From assembly GCF_020880995.1 (NCBI RefSeq), contig NZ_JAJISD010000002.1, positions 372,001-436,000 on the forward strand: a stretch of 64,000 bases of DNA. The letters are read 5' to 3'. The number at the start of each line of letters is the position of its first letter. Within the stretch, counting starts at the first letter, position 1. Of the stretch, positions 1 through 8,495 are shown piece by piece. The stretch is from Reyranella aquatilis. GTDB taxonomy: Bacteria > Pseudomonadota > Alphaproteobacteria > Reyranellales > Reyranellaceae. A program made the position numbers and the translations under genes. The notes below the pieces were generated by a model. It had not been told where the DNA came from. It searched no databases and saw nothing but the letters and a program-made list of their open reading frames with translations.

Positions 1-155
1 ATGCGGCCGACGATGTCTGTGCCGCCGCCGGCCGGGGCGGCAACGACGAGCGTGATCGGCCGGTCGGGATAGGCGCCCTGCGCCCGGGACGCCCGGTTCG
101 CGGCGAGCGATCCGGCGGCAACGGATCCAAGGGCTAGGAGGCGGCGGCGCTTCAT
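1..155 (-). CDS. Bug/TctC-type periplasmic receptor (N-terminal fragment)
   Basis: Only the first 51 codons lie in the window; the gene runs off the left edge. The start is the ATG read from 155 downwards, preceded by AGGACAA. The N-terminus has a KRRRLL run, a hydrophobic alanine/glycine stretch and a signal-cleavage-like SRAQG. It is followed by YPDRPITLVV and GGGTDIVGR, the usual opening of tripartite tricarboxylate transporter receptors. These periplasmic proteins bind carboxylates or similar small molecules. The run of arginines before the hydrophobic segment could allow Tat export. It is divergent from a LysR gene, which probably controls it. No TctA or TctB gene is visible. Confidence 0.8.
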   Translation of the reverse strand, partial: MKRRRLLALGSVAAGSLAANRASRAQGAYPDRPITLVVAAPAGGGTDIVGR

Positions 156-240
156 CCCGGTTTGTCCTTCCTGTCTTCGTTCGATGGGCGACCCTGTCGC
201 GTTGCCACAGGGCGCGGTTGACGCAGCGCTAGCACCAATC

Positions 241-258
241 CACTTTATGCATGAAGTG
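241..258. promoter_or_regulatory. Candidate LysR operator (CACTT-N8-AAGTG)
   Basis: An inverted repeat CACTT (241-245) and AAGTG (254-258) sits between the divergent tctC-like and LysR genes, about 40 bases upstream of the preferred LysR start at 296. LysR regulators usually bind interrupted palindromes in such intergenic regions. The arms are short, so this is suggestive only. Confidence 0.35.
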
Positions 259-295
259 CATTATTTGCAGACTAATTGATGAGGATTTCGCACGA

Positions 296-1192
296 ATGCA
301 CAAGCGGCTGCTGGAATCCTTCGTGGCCGTCTATCGGTCGGGGTCGCTCGTCGAGGCCGCCGAGCGCCTCAACATTTCGCAATCCGCCCTCTCCCGCCGC
401 ATCACGGAATTCCAGCACCGACTGGGTCTCCCTCTGTTCGAACCGTCGGGCCGCGGCATGGTGGCGACCAGCGATGCGCACGACCTGCTGCCACTGGCCT
501 CGGCGGCGCTGGAAGGCATCGCCCGGCTGGAAGCGGCGGCCCGGGTCAACAGCGTCCAGCCCGCGGTGCACATCACGGTGGCCGCGACCGCCCACACGAT
601 CGAAACGGTGGTGGCGCCGCGGATCGCGGACGTCGTCCGGACCCGGCCGAACGTCCGCATCGGCGTCATCGAGGCGAACGGCGTCGAGATCGAGAACCTG
701 GTGCTGAGCGGCGAGGCCTCGATGGGCATCACCGGACGCCCGCGCTACGACACGGGTCTCGTCTACCACCAGATCGTGCGGCTCGACATTCTGGCGGCCT
801 CGCCCGCTCCCTTCACGGCCAGCGAGCGCCGGCACGGGATCGACCTGCGCACCCTCAGCGAGCGCGATCTCCTGGTGCTGGACCGCGGGTACCAGTCGCG
901 CCTGACGCTCGACGCAGCCCTGCGATTGCTCTCCCTGTCGCCGAGCATCCGCCACGAAGGTGGCTCGGGGACGGTGATCCTGGCGCTGGCGCGAGCGGGC
1001 CTCGGTACCGCCGTCATCCCCGCGACCACCCAGACGGACCTCCCTACGGCCAAGATCATCGCCAACGGGATCGTGCTCGGCATGGATCTCGCGGCGATCT
1101 GGGATCCGGCGCTGCGCTGGCGGACCGAGGTCGAGCAGTTCGCGGAAGCGATGCGGGCGTCCTTCATCCGCAAGCGCTCACGGCGCGGCTGA
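296..1192 (+). CDS. LysR family transcriptional regulator
   Basis: Cytoplasmic DNA-binding regulator of 298 residues, the usual LysR length. Residues about 3-60 form the winged helix-turn-helix, with LVEAAERLNISQSALSRRI as the recognition segment and LFEPSGRGM as the wing. Residues about 86-290 fit the two-lobe effector-binding domain. An in-frame ATG at 251 would add 15 residues, but it lies inside the inverted repeat at 241-258, so the ATG at 296, where LysR homology begins, is preferred. It is divergent from the tctC-like gene at the left edge, an arrangement typical of a regulator and its uptake target. The effector is unknown. Confidence 0.88.
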   Translation: MHKRLLESFVAVYRSGSLVEAAERLNISQSALSRRITEFQHRLGLPLFEPSGRGMVATSDAHDLLPLASAALEGIARLEAAARVNSVQPAVHITVAATAHTIETVVAPRIADVVRTRPNVRIGVIEANGVEIENLVLSGEASMGITGRPRYDTGLVYHQIVRLDILAASPAPFTASERRHGIDLRTLSERDLLVLDRGYQSRLTLDAALRLLSLSPSIRHEGGSGTVILALARAGLGTAVIPATTQTDLPTAKIIANGIVLGMDLAAIWDPALRWRTEVEQFAEAMRASFIRKRSRRG

Positions 1193-1195
1193 GGC

Positions 1196-2050
1196 CTAGC
1201 CTTTTACCGCACCGGCCGTGAGCCCCGAGGACATGTAGCGGCGGAAAGCATAGTAGATGGCGGCCGGCGGCAGCGCGTAGAGGAAGCCTGCCGTCATCAG
1301 CAGTTCCCACGGCGAATCGTCGGCCGACAGGAAGTTGCCGAGCGCGACCGGGAGCGTGATCGCCGTGTCCTTGGACAGTAGCAGGAACGCGTAGAGATAC
1401 TCGTTCCAGGCCAGCAGCAGCGCGTAGGTACCGACGGCAATCAGCGACGGCACCATCAGCGGCAGGTAGATCAGGCGGAACAGCTGGAACGGCGAGGCGC
1501 CGTCGATCATGGCGGCCTCGTCGAGTTCGACCGGCAGCTTGTCGGAGGCCTGGCGCAGGATCCAGATCGCGTAAGGCGAGGCGATGGTGGCCATCGCGAG
1601 CACCAGGGCCCAGTCGTTGTTCAGCAGCCCGTACATGCCCATGGTCTTGTACATCGGCACCGCCAGGAACGCGGCCGGGATGAAGTAGGTCAACAGCGCG
1701 AGGTTCATCACCGTGCGGCCGCCCTTCATGCGCAGCCGGCTGATGGCGAAGGCCGCGGCCGTCGCCACGAACAGCGTGATCGCCGCCGTGCCGACCGAGA
1801 TGATCACCGAGTTGAACATCTGCAGCCAGAAGTGATTGAGGAAATGGTGCTTCTGGCCCACCACCGTGCCGAAATTGCGCAAGGTCGGACTAGTCGGCCA
1901 GAGCTGGCCCGAGAAGGCCGCGTCCTTGGGTGAAATCGCGAACAGGAACATGTGGTAGATCGGGATCAGCGTCCACAGCAGCACCGGGATGCCGATCAGT
2001 AGCAGACCGCTTTCGAAGCCGACGGTGCGCAGGAACTTGCGCGGGCTCAT
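1196..2050 (-). CDS. ABC sugar transporter permease (MalG/UgpE type)
   Basis: Inner-membrane permease of 284 residues with about six hydrophobic segments. The cytoplasmic EAA loop, DEAAMIDGASPFQLFRLIYL, near residue 180-200 is where an ATPase would dock. It belongs to the second permease class of carbohydrate importers (CUT1). Its ATG overlaps the stop of the upstream permease in an ATGA, indicating translational coupling. A longer frame continues upstream inside the neighbouring permease gene, but family homology starts at this ATG. It ends three bases from the LysR stop, on the opposite strand. Substrate is not predictable. Confidence 0.9.
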   Translation of the reverse strand: MSPRKFLRTVGFESGLLLIGIPVLLWTLIPIYHMFLFAISPKDAAFSGQLWPTSPTLRNFGTVVGQKHHFLNHFWLQMFNSVIISVGTAAITLFVATAAAFAISRLRMKGGRTVMNLALLTYFIPAAFLAVPMYKTMGMYGLLNNDWALVLAMATIASPYAIWILRQASDKLPVELDEAAMIDGASPFQLFRLIYLPLMVPSLIAVGTYALLLAWNEYLYAFLLLSKDTAITLPVALGNFLSADDSPWELLMTAGFLYALPPAAIYYAFRRYMSSGLTAGAVKG

Positions 2051-2925
2051 CGCGAGAGCCGCCGCATCATGAAGTAGACGAGCGGCAGGATCAGCGGCAG
2101 CGCGCACACGATCGACGCCATGGCGAGACCGACCTGGTCGAGCCGCAGATAGCGGATGCCGAGCGTCGCCAGCACGTGCGTGAGATCGGCCGGGCCGCCG
2201 CCGGTCAGCAGGTAGACGCTGTTGAAGTCGCCGACCGTGAAGATCATCGAGAGCAGCGTGCAGGTGACGTAGAGCGTGCTCATCGACGGCCAGGTGATGT
2301 AGCGGAAGCGATGCCAGGCGCCCGCCCCGTCGACCGAGGCGGCCTCGTAGAGCTCGCCCGGGATGGCCAGCCGGCCGGCCAGCAGGATCAGCGTCCAGAA
2401 GGGCAGCGACTTCCAGATATGGACCAGCATCGAGAGCGTCAGCGCCAGCGCGGGATCGTTCAGCCAGTTCGGCCCGTCCTCGGCGGTGAGACTGAAGATC
2501 AGCTGGTTGATGACGCCCCACTCCGGATTGAGCATGAAGCGCACCGACAGGATGGTCGGGATCGAGGGCACCGCCCAGGGCAACACGAACAGCACCGCGA
2601 GGACCTTCACCCACCAGCGCTTGTGGGTGAAGAAGCCGGACAGGAAGAGCGCCAGCGCCATCTTCACGTTGATGGCGACGACCAGGAAAACAAAGGTGTT
2701 GATGACAGTCCGCAGGAAGATCGGATCGGCCGCCAGCTCGACATAGAGCTGCGGGCTGCGCGCCAGCCAGAAGCTGTAGCCCACCGGGAACAGCACGAAG
2801 CCGATGAAGATCGCGACATAGGGCGCGACGAACAGCAGGCTCCAGGCCTGCCGCTCCGACAGGCCCAAGCCCGCCCACCGGGATTTCTCCCGGCGGGCCG
2901 CCGTATCGATTGCGGTTGCCGCCAT
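2047..2925 (-). CDS. ABC sugar transporter permease (MalF/UgpA type)
   Basis: Inner-membrane permease of 292 residues with a cytoplasmic N-terminus, six predicted hydrophobic helices, and an EAA loop (YEAASVDGAGAWHRFRYITW) near residues 190-212. It pairs with the downstream permease, with which it overlaps by 4 bases. It lies 35 bases after the solute-binding protein gene, so the transcription order is binding protein, MalF-like, MalG-like. No nucleotide-binding subunit gene is present on either side within the window; such importers often share a distant MsmK/UgpC-type ATPase. Confidence 0.9.
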   Translation of the reverse strand: MAATAIDTAARREKSRWAGLGLSERQAWSLLFVAPYVAIFIGFVLFPVGYSFWLARSPQLYVELAADPIFLRTVINTFVFLVVAINVKMALALFLSGFFTHKRWWVKVLAVLFVLPWAVPSIPTILSVRFMLNPEWGVINQLIFSLTAEDGPNWLNDPALALTLSMLVHIWKSLPFWTLILLAGRLAIPGELYEAASVDGAGAWHRFRYITWPSMSTLYVTCTLLSMIFTVGDFNSVYLLTGGGPADLTHVLATLGIRYLRLDQVGLAMASIVCALPLILPLVYFMMRRLSR

Positions 2926-2960
2926 ACGCGTACCCGACTCGCAGACTTACGCGTGGAGGC

Positions 2961-4328
2961 CTACTTGGCCACTTCCTTTATGCGAGCGATCAACTCGTCC
3001 ACCGCCTTCTCGACCGAGACCTTCTCGCTGACCACGCGGTTCATCGCCTTGGCCCATACGTTCTCGTTGTTGAGGATGGTGAACTTGTAGTTCTTGGTGA
3101 ACTCGAACGGGAGCGTGCCGGCCTTGAACTGGTCGTAGACGGCCTTGCGATGCTTGTCGGCCTGCCAGAACGGGCTCTCCTGGCTGGCCTTCGTCACCGG
3201 AAACCAGCGGCCGAGCGCGCCCTCGACATAGGGGCGGAGGTTTTCCTCCTCGAGCAGGAACTTCAGGAACTCGCGCGCACGCGGCTTGTTCTTGGAGTCC
3301 TGGAAGATCACGCCGACCTTCACCGCCGTACGATAGACCATCGCCGTGCCGTCGGGCTTCTTGGGGAAGCCGGCGGTCGCGATCAGCTCGTCGTAGGCCT
3401 TGCGGCCGGCGGCGCGCTGCTCGGGCGTCAGCTGCTCGTTGTTGGCGTCGTCCAGCCACTTGGCCGCGATCGAGATCGTGTAGTTGTGCGTCATGATCGT
3501 CGTGCGATTGTGGAAGGCGACGTTGTTGTCGGGGTCCTTCCAGGTCGTCGACGAGGGCGGCGTGCAGCCCTTTGTGTAGACGTCGGTGTAGTCGCGCAGC
3601 GCCGCGATCAGACCCTCGCGCACCTTGGGGTCGTCGACCAGCAGCTTGCCGGAATCGTCGACCAGCTTGACGTTGTAGGCGTCGACCCAGCTCAGGAACG
3701 ACTGGAACGAATCGGTCGATTCGACGCCCATCGGGCTGCCGATGCCGTAGACGCGGCTGCTGGTCGCCTTGCGATAGGCTGGCTGGACCTTGTCGCACCA
3801 GAAGGACCAGTATTCCTTCCAGGTGCCCGGGATGTCGTTCTCCTTGAAGCCGGCCGTCGCCAGCATATCCTTCCAGTACTGGATGTGCAGCGTCTGCTGC
3901 TTCAGGACGAAGCCGTAGAAGGCCTTCTTCTTGGCCTTGTCGTTGTAGAGATAGGCCGTCTCGATGGTGACCGGCGCGAAGCGGTCCTTCATCGGCTCGA
4001 TGACGTCGGAGATGTCCTCGAGCTTGCCGTCATAGGCCCACTTGCCCGCGACCTGGACGTCGTACGTATCGGAATAGGCGATGTCGGGCGGCGAGCCGGA
4101 ATCGAGGGCCGCGACGGTCTTGGGGATCATGTCCTGCACGGCATACTGCGACAGGTCGACTTTCACGCCGGTCTTGGCCTCGAACTTCTTGATCGCGGCG
4201 AACAGCGCCTCATCCTCGGACTTGTAGAAGCCCTTCACCCACCAGACGTTGAGTTTTTCCTGGGCAAATCCGGGGGCCGCCGAAAAGGCGATCGCCAGTG
4301 CCGCGGCGCCGGCCAGAATCCGTCTCAT
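2961..4328 (-). CDS. ABC transporter extracellular solute-binding protein, family 1
   Basis: Periplasmic receptor of 455 residues. A signal peptide (MRRILAGAAALAIAF, cleaved after GFAQ) is followed by EKLNVWWVKGFY and the typical pattern of family 1 sugar-binding proteins: FEAKTGVKVD near residues 50-60, an AALDSGSPPDIAYSDTY segment, and many surface aromatic residues. It is the first gene of a three-gene importer operon and would deliver ligand to the two permeases downstream. The bound substrate may be a sugar, polyol or sugar phosphate; nothing in the sequence fixes it. Confidence 0.9.
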   Translation of the reverse strand: MRRILAGAAALAIAFSAAPGFAQEKLNVWWVKGFYKSEDEALFAAIKKFEAKTGVKVDLSQYAVQDMIPKTVAALDSGSPPDIAYSDTYDVQVAGKWAYDGKLEDISDVIEPMKDRFAPVTIETAYLYNDKAKKKAFYGFVLKQQTLHIQYWKDMLATAGFKENDIPGTWKEYWSFWCDKVQPAYRKATSSRVYGIGSPMGVESTDSFQSFLSWVDAYNVKLVDDSGKLLVDDPKVREGLIAALRDYTDVYTKGCTPPSSTTWKDPDNNVAFHNRTTIMTHNYTISIAAKWLDDANNEQLTPEQRAAGRKAYDELIATAGFPKKPDGTAMVYRTAVKVGVIFQDSKNKPRAREFLKFLLEEENLRPYVEGALGRWFPVTKASQESPFWQADKHRKAVYDQFKAGTLPFEFTKNYKFTILNNENVWAKAMNRVVSEKVSVEKAVDELIARIKEVAK

Positions 4329-4367
4329 TGTTTCCTCGTCATTCTTAGTTGTCTGACAACTCGATTA

Positions 4368-5177
4368 TCAGTCCAACCTGCGGGAGTCGAGAAAAGACCT
4401 GAGCTTCTGTGCGCATTGCACAGCGTGCGAGAATGGCAGCCCATGCCGCGAGCGGCCGAAGACGTTCAACTCCGCGTCGGGAAGGCCGCCAAGCAGGTCT
4501 GCCATGACGGACACTGGAATGAACGGGCTGCCGTCGGGATGCAACAGCAGCGTGGGACACTTGATGTCGGACAACCGGCGCGTGAGGTCGGTGTCGATCA
4601 GGACTCCGAGCGCGTTCAGGATCGAGGCACGCGACCACTTCTCCTGCTCCGCCGCGAACCATGCCAGGCGCTCGGGCGACAGGGCGCCGTCGTGAAAGCG
4701 ATCACGCAGGAAGACGTCGGACCACCCTTTCGAGCCACCTTCGTCGAGCTGCCGTCGCCAGGCTTCGACACGCTGGATGGATGCGCCGAGATGGGCACCG
4801 TTGCTGACGGTGAGGGTTGTGATCCGTCCGGGCCGCGAGAGTGCCGCCGCCAGAGCCACGGTGCCGCCGATCGATTCGCCCACCAGATGGAACCGCTCCG
4901 CACCGGCCGCATCGGCCACCGCGAACACGTCCTCGACCAGCAAGTCGAGCGACCATCTGAAATCGGCTGCCGGGATCGTCGAGCGACCGTAGCCGCGCAT
5001 GTCGAAGGTGACGAGCCGATAGGCATCGGCCAGCGCCGGCCGCCAGCCTGTCCAGATGCCGGCGCTGGCACCGATCCCGTGATGGAACAGGATCGGCAGG
5101 TTTTCCCGCTCCCATGGCGCCGCCTGATCCACGACGTCATAGTGAAGCGCTCCGTGCGCGGTGACGGCCAGCGGCAT
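4368..5177 (-). CDS. alpha/beta hydrolase
   Basis: Predicted cytoplasmic esterase or lactonase of 269 residues. The oxyanion-side motif is LFHHGIG, the nucleophile elbow is GESIGG, the likely acid is the Asp of LLLHPDGSP, and the likely base is the His of SRHGLPFSH. The frame extends 15 codons further upstream, but those overlap the preceding tctC gene. The ATG at 5177, giving MPLAVTAHGALHYD, matches where family homology begins. It starts 2 bases after the upstream tctC stop, so the two are probably cotranscribed. This suggests that an ester or lactone related to the receptor ligand is hydrolysed after uptake. Confidence 0.85.
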   Translation of the reverse strand: MPLAVTAHGALHYDVVDQAAPWERENLPILFHHGIGASAGIWTGWRPALADAYRLVTFDMRGYGRSTIPAADFRWSLDLLVEDVFAVADAAGAERFHLVGESIGGTVALAAALSRPGRITTLTVSNGAHLGASIQRVEAWRRQLDEGGSKGWSDVFLRDRFHDGALSPERLAWFAAEQEKWSRASILNALGVLIDTDLTRRLSDIKCPTLLLHPDGSPFIPVSVMADLLGGLPDAELNVFGRSRHGLPFSHAVQCAQKLRSFLDSRRLD

Positions 5178-5179
5178 GA

Positions 5180-6154
5180 TCAGTCGGCGCGGATGCCCGC
5201 CTCCTTGATCACCTCTTCCCACTTCTTGCGATCTGCCATGATGGTCGCCTTGAACTCGGCGGGCGAACCGATGATCGTGTCCATGCCGCTTTCGGCGAAG
5301 CGCTTCTGGACCTCGGGCTTGGCGACCGACGCACGCAACGCCTTGTTCCAGTAGTCCGTCAGGTTGGCCGGCAGGGCCCTCGGCCCGAACACGCCGAACC
5401 AGTTCACCACCTCGAATCCAGGCAGGTATTTCGAGATCAGCGGCAAATTGGGAAACATGGGAGATGGCTTGGGCGAACCGAAGGCCACCGGAATGAGTCC
5501 GCCGCCGTTAATCTGGCCCAGGAACTCCGGCATGTTGCCGAACATCATGTCGCAATTGCCCGAGATCATGTCTTGGATCGCCGGCGCGCCACCGCGATAG
5601 GGCACATGCAGGATGTTGATGCCCGCCATCTTCTTGAACAGCTCGGCGGCGAGATGCTGCGACGTGCCGTTGCCCGCCGAGGCGTATGTGAGCTTGCCGG
5701 GATTCTTCTTGGCGAAGTCGATGATCTCCGGAATCGTCCGGTACTGCATGTGCTTGCCGACCACGAGCATGTTGGTGACGCCGGCGATGTTGGCGATGGG
5801 CGTCAGGTCGGTATCGACATTGATCGGCAGCTTCTGTCCCGGCATCACCGGCGACACGCACATGGCGGCCATGGCGGCGAGGCCGATGGTGCGCCCGTCG
5901 GGCGGAGCATTGGCAACCGTCTCGTTGGCAATGAAGCCGCTGGCGCCGGTCTTGGTGTCCACGATGACCTTCTGGCCCACTTCCGATGTCGCCGCTTCGG
6001 CGATGATGCGGCACAGCAGATCGGCCGTCCCGCCCGGCGCGAAGCCGCAGAGGAAGCGGACGTCGCCGCCCAGCGTCTGCGCGCGCGCCGGCAACCCGGC
6101 CAGCGAGCCGAACAGGGCCGCCGTCCCGGCGGCCGTGAATGTCCTGCGTTGCAT
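5180..6154 (-). CDS. Bug/TctC-type periplasmic receptor
   Basis: 324-residue receptor of the tripartite tricarboxylate transporter family. It has a signal peptide with a twin-arginine-like start (MQRRTF) and cleavage near ARAQT. Family signatures follow in order: FAPGGTADLLCR near residue 40, VIVDTKTGASG, NAPPDGRTIGL, KLTYASAGNGTSQHLAAELF, and HVPYRGGAPAIQDM with the family's ligand-loop residues. The length is typical. It is divergent from a second receptor gene (6201) with only 46 bases between them, and is followed by an alpha/beta hydrolase in the same orientation. No TctAB membrane components are nearby. Confidence 0.92.
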   Translation of the reverse strand: MQRRTFTAAGTAALFGSLAGLPARAQTLGGDVRFLCGFAPGGTADLLCRIIAEAATSEVGQKVIVDTKTGASGFIANETVANAPPDGRTIGLAAMAAMCVSPVMPGQKLPINVDTDLTPIANIAGVTNMLVVGKHMQYRTIPEIIDFAKKNPGKLTYASAGNGTSQHLAAELFKKMAGINILHVPYRGGAPAIQDMISGNCDMMFGNMPEFLGQINGGGLIPVAFGSPKPSPMFPNLPLISKYLPGFEVVNWFGVFGPRALPANLTDYWNKALRASVAKPEVQKRFAESGMDTIIGSPAEFKATIMADRKKWEEVIKEAGIRAD

Positions 6155-6200
6155 TATTGTTTCCTCCCTGTGTTGGGAAAAAGCCTAGCATACTTCGTGC

Positions 6201-7178
6201 ATGAGCAAGCCCCTTCGCCGCCACCTGCTCGCCGGCCTCGCCGCGCTTCCACTGGCCCCTGCGCGCGCCCAGGCGCCGGACTTTCCCGACAGGCCGCTGC
6301 GTTTCATCGTGGGCTTCCCGCCCGGCGGTCCCAACGATCTGCTGACCCGGGTGATCGCGCCGGGCATCGGCGAGCGGCTGGGCCGCACCGTCGTGGTCGA
6401 AAACAAGGCGGGCGCCAACGGCGAGATCGCCGCGAGCTTCACCGCCAAGAGTCCCCCTGACGGCAGCGTGTTCATGCTGGCCTCCAACGGCTCGACCACG
6501 GTGGCGCCGGCGCTCAACCGCGCCATGCCCTACGACGTTCGCACGGACTTCATCGCCGTGGCGCCGGTCGGCATCAATCCGATGCTGCTTGTCGTCCGGC
6601 CGGACCTGCCGGCGAAGGACATCGGCGCGCTGCTGGCGCTGGCCCGTGCGCGGCCTGGAAAGCTGAACGGGGCCTCCGCCGGTGCGGGGGGCGCGACCCA
6701 TCTGGCGCTCGAGCTCTTCAAGGCGATGGGACGGCTCGACATCGTGCACGTACCCTACAAGGGGGGTGGCCCGGCGATGGCCGATCTCATGGCGGGCCAG
6801 GTCGACCTGTATTTCGGCGGCCTGTCGACGGCGCTGCCTCACGCGAAGGCCGGAAAGATGCAGGCGCTCGGGCAGACCGCCCTCGCCCGCTCGGCGGCCG
6901 CTCCGGACGTTCCGACCATCGCCGAGTCCGGACTGCCCGGGTACGAAGCGGCCATCTCCTATGGCGTCTTCCTGCCAGCCGGTACGCCGAAGGCTCTGGT
7001 GGGTCGCCTGCACGCGGCCGTCGATGCCACCGTCCGCTCGCCCGATGTCGTGAAGAAGTTCGTCGAACTGGGTGCCGACCCGCAGTTCGGCACGCCCGCC
7101 GAGTTCGCGGCCTATGTGGCCGACGACCTCGCCAAATGGGCCCGCCTCGCGAAGGAGGCGGGCCTCAAGGCGGAGTAG
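6201..7178 (+). CDS. Bug/TctC-type periplasmic receptor
   Basis: 325-residue periplasmic receptor, paralogous to the divergent gene at 5180-6154. The N-terminus MSKPLRRHLLAGLAALPL contains a pair of arginines ahead of a hydrophobic stretch and is cleaved near ARAQA. Core signatures are IVGFPPGGPNDLLTR, VVVENKAGANG, KLNGASAGAGGATHLALELF and HVPYKGGGPAMADLMAGQVD. The start codon is only 46 bases from that of its divergent paralogue, so the promoters must be very compact or overlapping. It ends 9 bases from a convergent NIPSNAP gene. Confidence 0.92.
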   Translation: MSKPLRRHLLAGLAALPLAPARAQAPDFPDRPLRFIVGFPPGGPNDLLTRVIAPGIGERLGRTVVVENKAGANGEIAASFTAKSPPDGSVFMLASNGSTTVAPALNRAMPYDVRTDFIAVAPVGINPMLLVVRPDLPAKDIGALLALARARPGKLNGASAGAGGATHLALELFKAMGRLDIVHVPYKGGGPAMADLMAGQVDLYFGGLSTALPHAKAGKMQALGQTALARSAAAPDVPTIAESGLPGYEAAISYGVFLPAGTPKALVGRLHAAVDATVRSPDVVKKFVELGADPQFGTPAEFAAYVADDLAKWARLAKEAGLKAE

Positions 7179-7187
7179 GCTCGCGGC

Positions 7188-7514
7188 TTACTGGACCGAC
7201 GAGAAAGCCGTCGGCGTCAGCATCTGCACCGCCACGTTCTCGACGATGGCGCCGTCCTTCTCGGTTTCGGCGCGCTTGGCCAGCCATTCCGGATCGGCGG
7301 CGAAGGCATTCCACTTCTTCTCGCGATCGGCCAGCGATTCCCAGGCAAGGAAGTAGGTCAACTCCTGGTTCGACTCGCCGATCAGGGTCGTGAAGAAGCC
7401 CGCCTGCTTGATGCCGTGCCGCTCCCAGATCTTGAGCGTGATGGTGTTGAAGCGGTTGAGCAGGGCCGGCAGCCGGCCCGGCACGCACCGGTAGACGCGC
7501 ATTTCGTAGATCAT
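7188..7514 (-). CDS. NIPSNAP family protein
   Basis: 108-residue ferredoxin-fold protein of the dimeric alpha-beta barrel type. It begins MIYEMRVYRCVPGRLPALL and has the pattern ERHGIKQAGFFTTLIGESN followed by LTYFLAWESLADREKKWNAF, which is characteristic of NIPSNAP-domain proteins. The frame is open much further upstream, but that part overlaps the preceding hydrolase gene, and homology starts at the ATG at 7514, 11 bases after the hydrolase stop. The biochemical role of bacterial NIPSNAP proteins is unsettled; they often sit next to catabolic enzymes, as here. Confidence 0.85.
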   Translation of the reverse strand: MIYEMRVYRCVPGRLPALLNRFNTITLKIWERHGIKQAGFFTTLIGESNQELTYFLAWESLADREKKWNAFAADPEWLAKRAETEKDGAIVENVAVQMLTPTAFSSVQ

Positions 7515-7525
7515 TCTTCTCTCCC

Positions 7526-8413
7526 CTAGAATTGCCCGCCGAAGCGCGGCACGAACCCATCGCCCTTGTGGTCGATGTGGCAACTGAACGGCGCCCCGAA
7601 ATGGCACGGCATCAGCCGTGCCCCATTGCCGGCGCAATGCTCGAGCGCCGCGCGCCGGCTCTTGCGCGCGCCGACGCCATCGGCGCAGGCGAAGCTGTTC
7701 CATTCGGGATGATAGACCTGCAGTGCGTGATGAAGGATGTCGCCGCAGAACAGCGCTTTCTCGCCGCGCGAGTCGAACTGGATGGCGATGGTGCCCGGCG
7801 TATGGCCGGGCGCGGGCTCGACCTTCAGGTGCTCGTCGAGTTGAGCGGCGCCATCGACCATGCGTGTGAGCCCCGCCTCGACGACCGGCAGCACCGAGTC
7901 ACGGAAGGAGCCGCCATTGACCGGGCCGGACGCGGGATCGCTGTCCAGCTTCAGATAGTGATCGTAGTCGGCGCGGCTGAAGACGTACTCGGCGTTGCGG
8001 AAGGTCGGGACCCACTTGCCGTTCTCGAGCCGCGTGTTCCAGCCGACATGGTCGACGTGAAGGTGCGTGCACATGACCATGTCGATCTGGTCGGGCTCGA
8101 CGCCGGCCGCCTTCAGCCGCTCGAGGTACTTCGTTTCCATCAGGTGCCACTTGGGCCGATGAGGACGCGGCTTGTGATTGCCGACGCAAGTGTCGATCAG
8201 AATCGTCTTGCCGCCGATCTTGAGCAACCAGCTGTGGATGCTGAGCTTCAGGAAACCGGAGGCCTCGTCGTAGTGCGCCGGCACGAGCCAGTCGCGATGA
8301 CGGTCCACGACGGCTGCATCCCAATCGGGGAAAAAACTCCTGGCTTCGAAGTTCGGTTCGTAGCTTTCCTCGATGCGCACCGCCGTACCGGCGCCGAGCC
8401 TGACCTCGACCAT
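7526..8413 (-). CDS. MBL-fold metallo-hydrolase
   Basis: 295-residue metallo-beta-lactamase-fold enzyme. The zinc signature HLHVDH is at residues 117-122, with further ligands likely in the PAPGHTPGT, FCGDILHH and MPCHFG segments. The arrangement resembles quorum-quenching lactonases and related lactone or ester hydrolases, but the substrate is unknown. No signal peptide is evident. A hairpin at 8420-8439 pairs away part of the GGGGAGG Shine-Dalgarno sequence just before the ATG. The downstream NIPSNAP gene is probably cotranscribed. Confidence 0.88.
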   Translation of the reverse strand: MVEVRLGAGTAVRIEESYEPNFEARSFFPDWDAAVVDRHRDWLVPAHYDEASGFLKLSIHSWLLKIGGKTILIDTCVGNHKPRPHRPKWHLMETKYLERLKAAGVEPDQIDMVMCTHLHVDHVGWNTRLENGKWVPTFRNAEYVFSRADYDHYLKLDSDPASGPVNGGSFRDSVLPVVEAGLTRMVDGAAQLDEHLKVEPAPGHTPGTIAIQFDSRGEKALFCGDILHHALQVYHPEWNSFACADGVGARKSRRAALEHCAGNGARLMPCHFGAPFSCHIDHKGDGFVPRFGGQF

Positions 8414-8419
8414 TCCTGC

Positions 8420-8439
8420 CTCCCCGATTTGTCGGGGAG
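8420..8439 (-). promoter_or_regulatory. Hairpin overlapping the ribosome binding site of the MBL-fold gene
   Basis: On the minus strand CTCCCCGA and TCGGGGAG form a perfect 8-bp stem with a 4-base CAAA loop. The 3' arm contains the GGGGAG of the Shine-Dalgarno sequence and ends 6 bases before the ATG at 8413. Such a stem could limit ribosome access. Control of translation is inferred, not shown. Confidence 0.5.
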
Positions 8440-8465
8440 CTTACCGGGGCGAGGCCGTCGCAGGA

Positions 8466-8490
8466 AAGGCGCCCGTTTCGCCGGGCGCCC
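8466..8490 (-). terminator. Rho-independent terminator of the 102-residue membrane protein gene
   Basis: Minus strand: GGCGCCCG (8489-8482), a 6-base GCGAAA loop, CGGGCGCC (8475-8468), then TTTCC. It starts 6 bases after the stop codon at 8496 and the stem is perfect. The T tract is short. Confidence 0.65.
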
Positions 8491-8495
8491 TCGCT

